Below are positions 59,101-64,000 of a stretch of DNA of 64,000 bases, piece by piece (within the stretch, counting starts at the first letter, position 1; every line of letters begins with the position of its first letter). The DNA lies in assembly GCF_028554725.1 (NCBI RefSeq), contig NC_071669.1:45840501-45904500 (forward strand). The letters are read 5' to 3'. Made by a program: the position numbers and the translations under genes. Origin of the DNA: Zeugodacus cucurbitae. Its lineage: Eukaryota; Arthropoda; Insecta; Diptera; Tephritidae. Under the pieces are notes generated by a model, which saw only the letters and a program-made list of their open reading frames with translations, was not told the origin of the DNA and did no database searches.

Positions 59101-62100
59101 TATATTTTTTAACATATTAGTTAATAAATAATAAATATATAATAAATAAATTGTTGAAATATTTATTGTATTATATGTATACAGTATGGAAACAGGTTTC
59201 AAGTTTAATAAAATATGTATATCTTCCCTGCTAATCGTATTTTTAGCAGACTTTCAAAATCATAGTCAGGATACTTACAAATTCCAGTTCTTATTATTCA
59301 GCTCATAGCGTTGGCAAGATAGCTCTCGGAGAATTCTTCTTTATTCTTATATTTGAAAGATATATGTGGTAGGATGGTTCAACGGCATAAGGAATGTTGA
59401 CGAGTAAGTCTACTTTTCTGAACTCTCTATTTTTAGTTTCAAGCTTCCATATCAACGAAAACCGTAGTTTTCAGGCATCGACTCCTGGTATTAAACAAGT
59501 CTTAGAATATTGTTTCTAAATTGTCTTTCAGGAAAGTAAGTATTTTGATTGACGGGCTTTACATAATTATTTTTTAAGAACGGTTTTAAATTAGGGCGAA
59601 AAGATACTCTTTAGGTGGTCCCAAGGTCTTTCTGTACGGAATTGTATTGTTGGAGACATTAGCAATTTCATGAGAGCAACAATTACTTTCCCTTGTAGTA
59701 GAGGTTAAAGCGGGGCACTTTTCGAATGCTACTCCAATATATCAGGCTGATGGTGTTACCTTCAAAACTTCTGCAAAATATACATGTGAATTATAAGAAT
59801 GTGAACAGTCAATATCTGGATGTATCGATGTAAAGAGGTTACCGTCGTAATATAAAACTTTAGGAAAAGAGGTAGAGGTATTATTTCATAATTTATCAAT
59901 CTTTATTAAGCCTCATTATGATCTGGAACAGTGCCAAATGAGATCATCTCGAAATTAACTTTTCGTTTTTCCGAGACTAAGGTCCAACCTATAATCTATA
60001 TTAATTAAAGTGATGTGGAAAGTCGAGCTCGGGACGTTTGGTTGGAACTTAGTGGTTACTTCCGTAATGCAAAATATTAAATAAAGACATAATAAAATTA
60101 GTTAGCTAGAAGAAGAATCCTCACTAAACCTAATTGTGATCAATGTCAAAACCTAAAATTGAACAGTGATCAGTACACCTAAGAGGCATTCCAACGGGAC
60201 CCGGGGACAAATTTCGTTTCACTTATAAATCTTTTAATATTTTATTTTTGTCCATATAATCATGACGTATTCGACGTATGGTTCGGTTAATGGTATTTAC
60301 TTTCAGATCCCTCCAGTATGATTAGTCTAATTTTGTTTCTCTTCGCCTCAAGTTATGTGGATTTTATCGAAAGGCTTGTTGTGGTTTTGTGCAAGCTGGA
60401 TCCTACTTTTGCTCGTTTCCGAATCGAGATGAAGAAGGTTTTTAGGTTTACTTTTCTGAAATATTTTATATGTATGTGGTATTATGTGACGCAAAAATTG
60501 TTGACATAATTCTAAAATGATATCGAGAATCTAGACGCTTCGCAAATAGTAATACTACATAAATTGATTGAAAGGTTGGCTATAAGTGCCATTTTATACG
60601 CCCTAATATAATGAAGTTCATCATAAATCCTGCTGAGTTGGATATCTTATAGAGCGAGTTTTCGTGTCATATCGATTAGGGAGATCGTTCCAAAATATAG
60701 GTTCAGTGCGTGTTGCAGTTAGGACAAAGCGTGATCTAAGGAATTAAGAATTCTTATGTGGTTTTACAGCAGTATTCAGTACATCTCAGTTCTTCAAAAA
60801 AATTGTGAGGGTTTGCCGTCGTACCAGACATTTAAAAACCAGCAAATGACATTTATTTTTAAAATAGATATACTAATTGTCAGAAAATAATTTTAAATTC
60901 GTCATATTGATAAATGCTGTTAGTTGTGTGGGTCTGTAGGCAGGCATTTTAAAAATACTTTGGTGATACTTTTTTGATTTTTAGTCGATACTAAATTTTC
61001 TAATTTTTAATTTCTTTTCACATTTACTATTACCATAAAAATGTTTATCTACATCTAAAAAATATATATTTATATCTAAACAGTGCCATGTCCGTCCATC
61101 AACCAACTCCATCAAATTCATCGCTCTCAATTGTTTATCGACCTAAAAGCCTAATTTATTTCCCACTATTTGACATTTGATGGGACACACTGAAGACATT
61201 ATACACTAATGACAACAATGGCGATTACCAATCGATGGAATTCAGCAGTTGAAAAAACACCCACACACACACCCTCAATACAATTCTTCCTTGTATCACG
61301 AACAGCTCGAAGGCAACAACCCTTAGCAACATGTTGCACACTTGTCTGGCGTTGAGAGCGATTATCAATGAAGATCGCTGACTTTGATTGTCTGCGAGTG
61401 AATTGGTGGTGTCAATGATTTTTATTGCGCGTCTTCAATTCCAAAAACGTGTATTCCCATTGTAATTTGGTGAGCGAGGCGCCACAGTGAGACTGCATGA
61501 GTATATTATACATGAATGTGTGTGTGGCTGTGGCAGCGTAGCGTTGACATACAACTATCAAACACAAGAAAAAGGAAACAGCAAAGGATGAGTCAAATGA
61601 CTACAATGCATCAGAAGAGTGATCTCCATCGATCGAGCGTGATTGTTGCAACAATTGGAGTGCATATTACATACTTGACTTCTGCTTGTGCGTCTTGTGT
61701 GTCAATTTGATGTGGAAACACCAAAACAGCTGTAATATTAGCTGTAATAGCTTAGCTGTTGTTCACGAAGAAAAATTTCTTTATAATCGCAGCGAACACA
61801 AACCTTCATTTTCACATTTTTCAAATTCATTTGTGGCTATTTTTGTATTCCCCACGCCCCAGCCTAATGTAAATTAAATTATGACATAAAATTCAGTGAA
61901 ATATTTGGGCAAGATAATTGCGGTTGACAGCTTGTTGTGCTGCGCGTTTTGAAATTAGTTATAAGCGTGAAATATTAGCGCTAGTTTTCATTTTTTTTGA
62001 AGATTTATAAATGTATTAATTTTTTAGGGCCTACCAACTGTAGTTTCATCAGAAGGGGGACGGACAAACGAATTTTTGTTGCAACAGCCATAATTTGATT

Positions 62101-64000
62101 GATGCTTGCTGCAAGCACTTTTAGTCACTACATTTCATGTAAGTGCGGGCCTAAATATACCCAAAACAACATATATATGAAGACATTTTTGTCTAAACAA
62201 ATTTAGAAAGCGCCCTAGCGCTTCTTCAGCTCTCCCCCCGGCCATCAATGTGTATTTATGAGTATCATTCACAGATGACTCGTACACACCATATGCCAAA
62301 CATGATTCCACCGATACATAAATCATGTACGCTGTCTTCATTTCCCCGAGACTTTTGTTCAGGTGGGCGGTTGCTCAGCCAAACAACAACAGCAAAAAAG
62401 AAATTAAAAAATCTGTGTCTATTAAATAAAATAAAGTGAAATAAATATGAATTCAAAGCACAAACACTAATAAAAACCACTTGAGTTTTCAGAGTTACGT
62501 TCTTGCCTCCAACTCAACGGTCGCAAGTGGCGCACAGTTGGCGCTTTGGTCCAACTAGGCTGGCTCTCCACCATAATTAAAATTTTTAATCAATTGGCAT
62601 TGTCGTTTTGTAGGCAGCATTTGGTGTTGTTGTTTTTTTTCATACCGCGCTGAAGATCACATTGTTTTGTTCGGTTTTCGACTGTTCGCCGGGCACTCGT
62701 TTATGCAAATCGCTGTGCGCCGCTGTGACAGCCCGGCTAACTAACTGCCTGTTGGCTGTGGTGATCACAGCTTGCGATTTGCCATTTGCATGCATTTGAT
62801 GAGCTTTTGCTGTGCGTTGGTTGCACCAGCTAGCCAGCCATGTTGTTGTTCTTGTTACTTAGTTTACTTAGCATAAGGCCATCAGACAGCCTACTGTCCG
62901 CCAACAAAACATACGCCTGTCCGTCTGTGTACTGATCTGTTTGTGGATTTTGTTTCGTCAGTGTGCAACCTCCAATCGTAGCTCGTCCCAACAACAACAG
63001 CAACAGCAAGTTGCTGATTACAGTTCGCTGAGGTGGCGGTAGTTGACGGTGAAGTTGCTGTTGTTGTTGTGTGTGTGTATAGCGCGTTCGGTTGGCAATT
63101 CGATATCCCGCTAAGAATATGACTGCGCATAAGTCAAGTTAATTTTGCGTTGATTTATTTTGATGTTCGATCTGATCTTGTGTTGTACGTTTGCAGTTGC
63201 TGCAGCCGTTCAGACTCGGACTCACTACGCTTGTTTCAGTTTTCTGCGTTGTTTTTGTTGTTTTTTTTGCAACTCAATGTTCGATGAAAATCACAGCCAA
63301 GCACCAGGGTGTGCAACAGACGCTGCCCCCGCTGTTGCTGCTGCGGCTCCAGTGTTGTTGCAACATGCCACATGCGAGCTATACTCATGGTCTGCACATC
63401 GTTTGGAACATGCGTTCTCAATGAGGTGTTGAAGGCTGCTTAACACCATTATTTCTGCATACATTTGTCCTACCTAAAAAATATTATGAAAGCGCTAGAA
63501 ATTATTTATGAATATTTCGCCATTTCTTCAGCCTGCTGCTGCTGCCTCAAACGCTGCTTTTAGTATTCTCGAGACAAACTCTTCTACTACTTTTTAGCAC
63601 TTGGCCTCTAGTCGTTGTCTGTCATCGCTGTCAACGTGTTGTTTGTTTGGAAATTGTTGCAAATGCTGGTGTTGCTGTTGATGGTGGTGGTAGCGTTAAT
63701 GTTGTTGTTGATTACGTCGTTGTTAGGGTTCGGGTTCACAACACCTCTCTATGCGCTTATACGCACACCTAAGTTGACCCTAATTTCTTGTCTTCATGCT
63801 GTTAGACAGGATCATAGATAGGCGCAGAAGAATTATGGCTTTGGGAGATCTAATAGACAGCAGTGGTAAATTGAGCGAAGACGCACAAAGGTTATGTCAG
63901 CATATGCAGAATAGTAAAATAGGAAGGCCAGCGATTAATTGCTAGAGAAGCTTTGTCGACTATTTACGCTCAATAAATCTTATTTAAGTGATTTAATAAA
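56121..64000. other. intergenic downstream of caup, no gene seen
   Basis: 56.9-58.7, 61.1-61.9 and 62.5-63.7 kb are GC-richer and less repetitive than 58.7-61.0 kb, and could hold enhancers. (CATA)n occurs at 58429-58450. Open frames here are short, overlap on both strands, and show no domain. 63802-63945 is an open stretch I could not identify. Confidence 0.4.

Noticed and set aside
63802..63945. Open stretch reading LDRIIDRRRRIMALGDLIDS and onward to a TAG
   Set aside because: The residue composition looks protein-like and might be the C-terminal tail of a retroelement, but I recognise no family and its 5' end has no clear start. Not strong enough to annotate.
1..64000. CRISPR arrays, tRNA or rRNA genes, bacterial-type operons
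   Set aside because: None seen. The sequence is a eukaryotic intron-rich locus, and the tandem repeats present are simple microsatellites.

Overview
The window is nuclear DNA from a higher (cyclorrhaphan) fly. The evidence is AT-rich intergenic sequence, frequent (CATA)n, (CA)n and (TTG)n simple repeats, long introns, many decayed retrotransposon pieces, and one recognisable host gene that is insect-specific in its details. The repeat style and the LINE family recall tephritid fruit flies such as Bactrocera, Zeugodacus or Ceratitis. That is an impression from memory and not a test.

The only host protein-coding gene I can support is an Iroquois-class TALE homeobox gene on the + strand, best matched to caupolican (caup). 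Five coding exons (26980-27027, 40454-41110, 44462-44577, 48054-48442, 50133-51307) join in frame through canonical GT/AG sites into 794 codons plus stop. The protein holds the shared N-terminus, a conserved cysteine block, the homeodomain with WFANARRRLK, the KPKIWSLADT motif and a PDTPPQTPP motif near the C-terminus. A long leader (about 24.8-26.98 kb) precedes exon 1. A long 3' UTR may run to a distal poly(A) signal near 54.45 kb. Intron 1 is 13.4 kb and carries several small mobile elements and possibly an internal promoter.

Layout: 1-24.5 kb is upstream intergenic DNA with five LINE remnants (two with target-site duplications), a DUF4817-type transposase relic, three copies of one unnamed dispersed repeat across 3.4-20.1 kb, and a 37-bp-stem hairpin. 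24.5-54.5 kb is the caup transcription unit. It contains a pogo/Tigger-like MITE at 27.4 kb, an inverted-repeat element at 32.4 kb, a LINE fragment at 33.8 kb, a degenerate MITE at 37.3 kb, a short retroelement with a 12-bp duplication at 37.65 kb, and a 1.3-kb element with near-perfect inverted ends inside the presumed 3' UTR. 54.8-56.1 kb is the longest LINE copy, on the minus strand. 56.1-64 kb is intergenic sequence with no gene that I can support.

Iroquois proteins are nuclear transcription factors that pattern the dorsal mesothorax, sensory bristles, wing veins and eye. The large non-coding space around this gene is expected to hold enhancers, but I cannot point to any with confidence. 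I found no CRISPR array, no tRNA or rRNA gene, and nothing I could defend as a new biological system. The most interesting material is the transposon structure in and around a developmental regulator.
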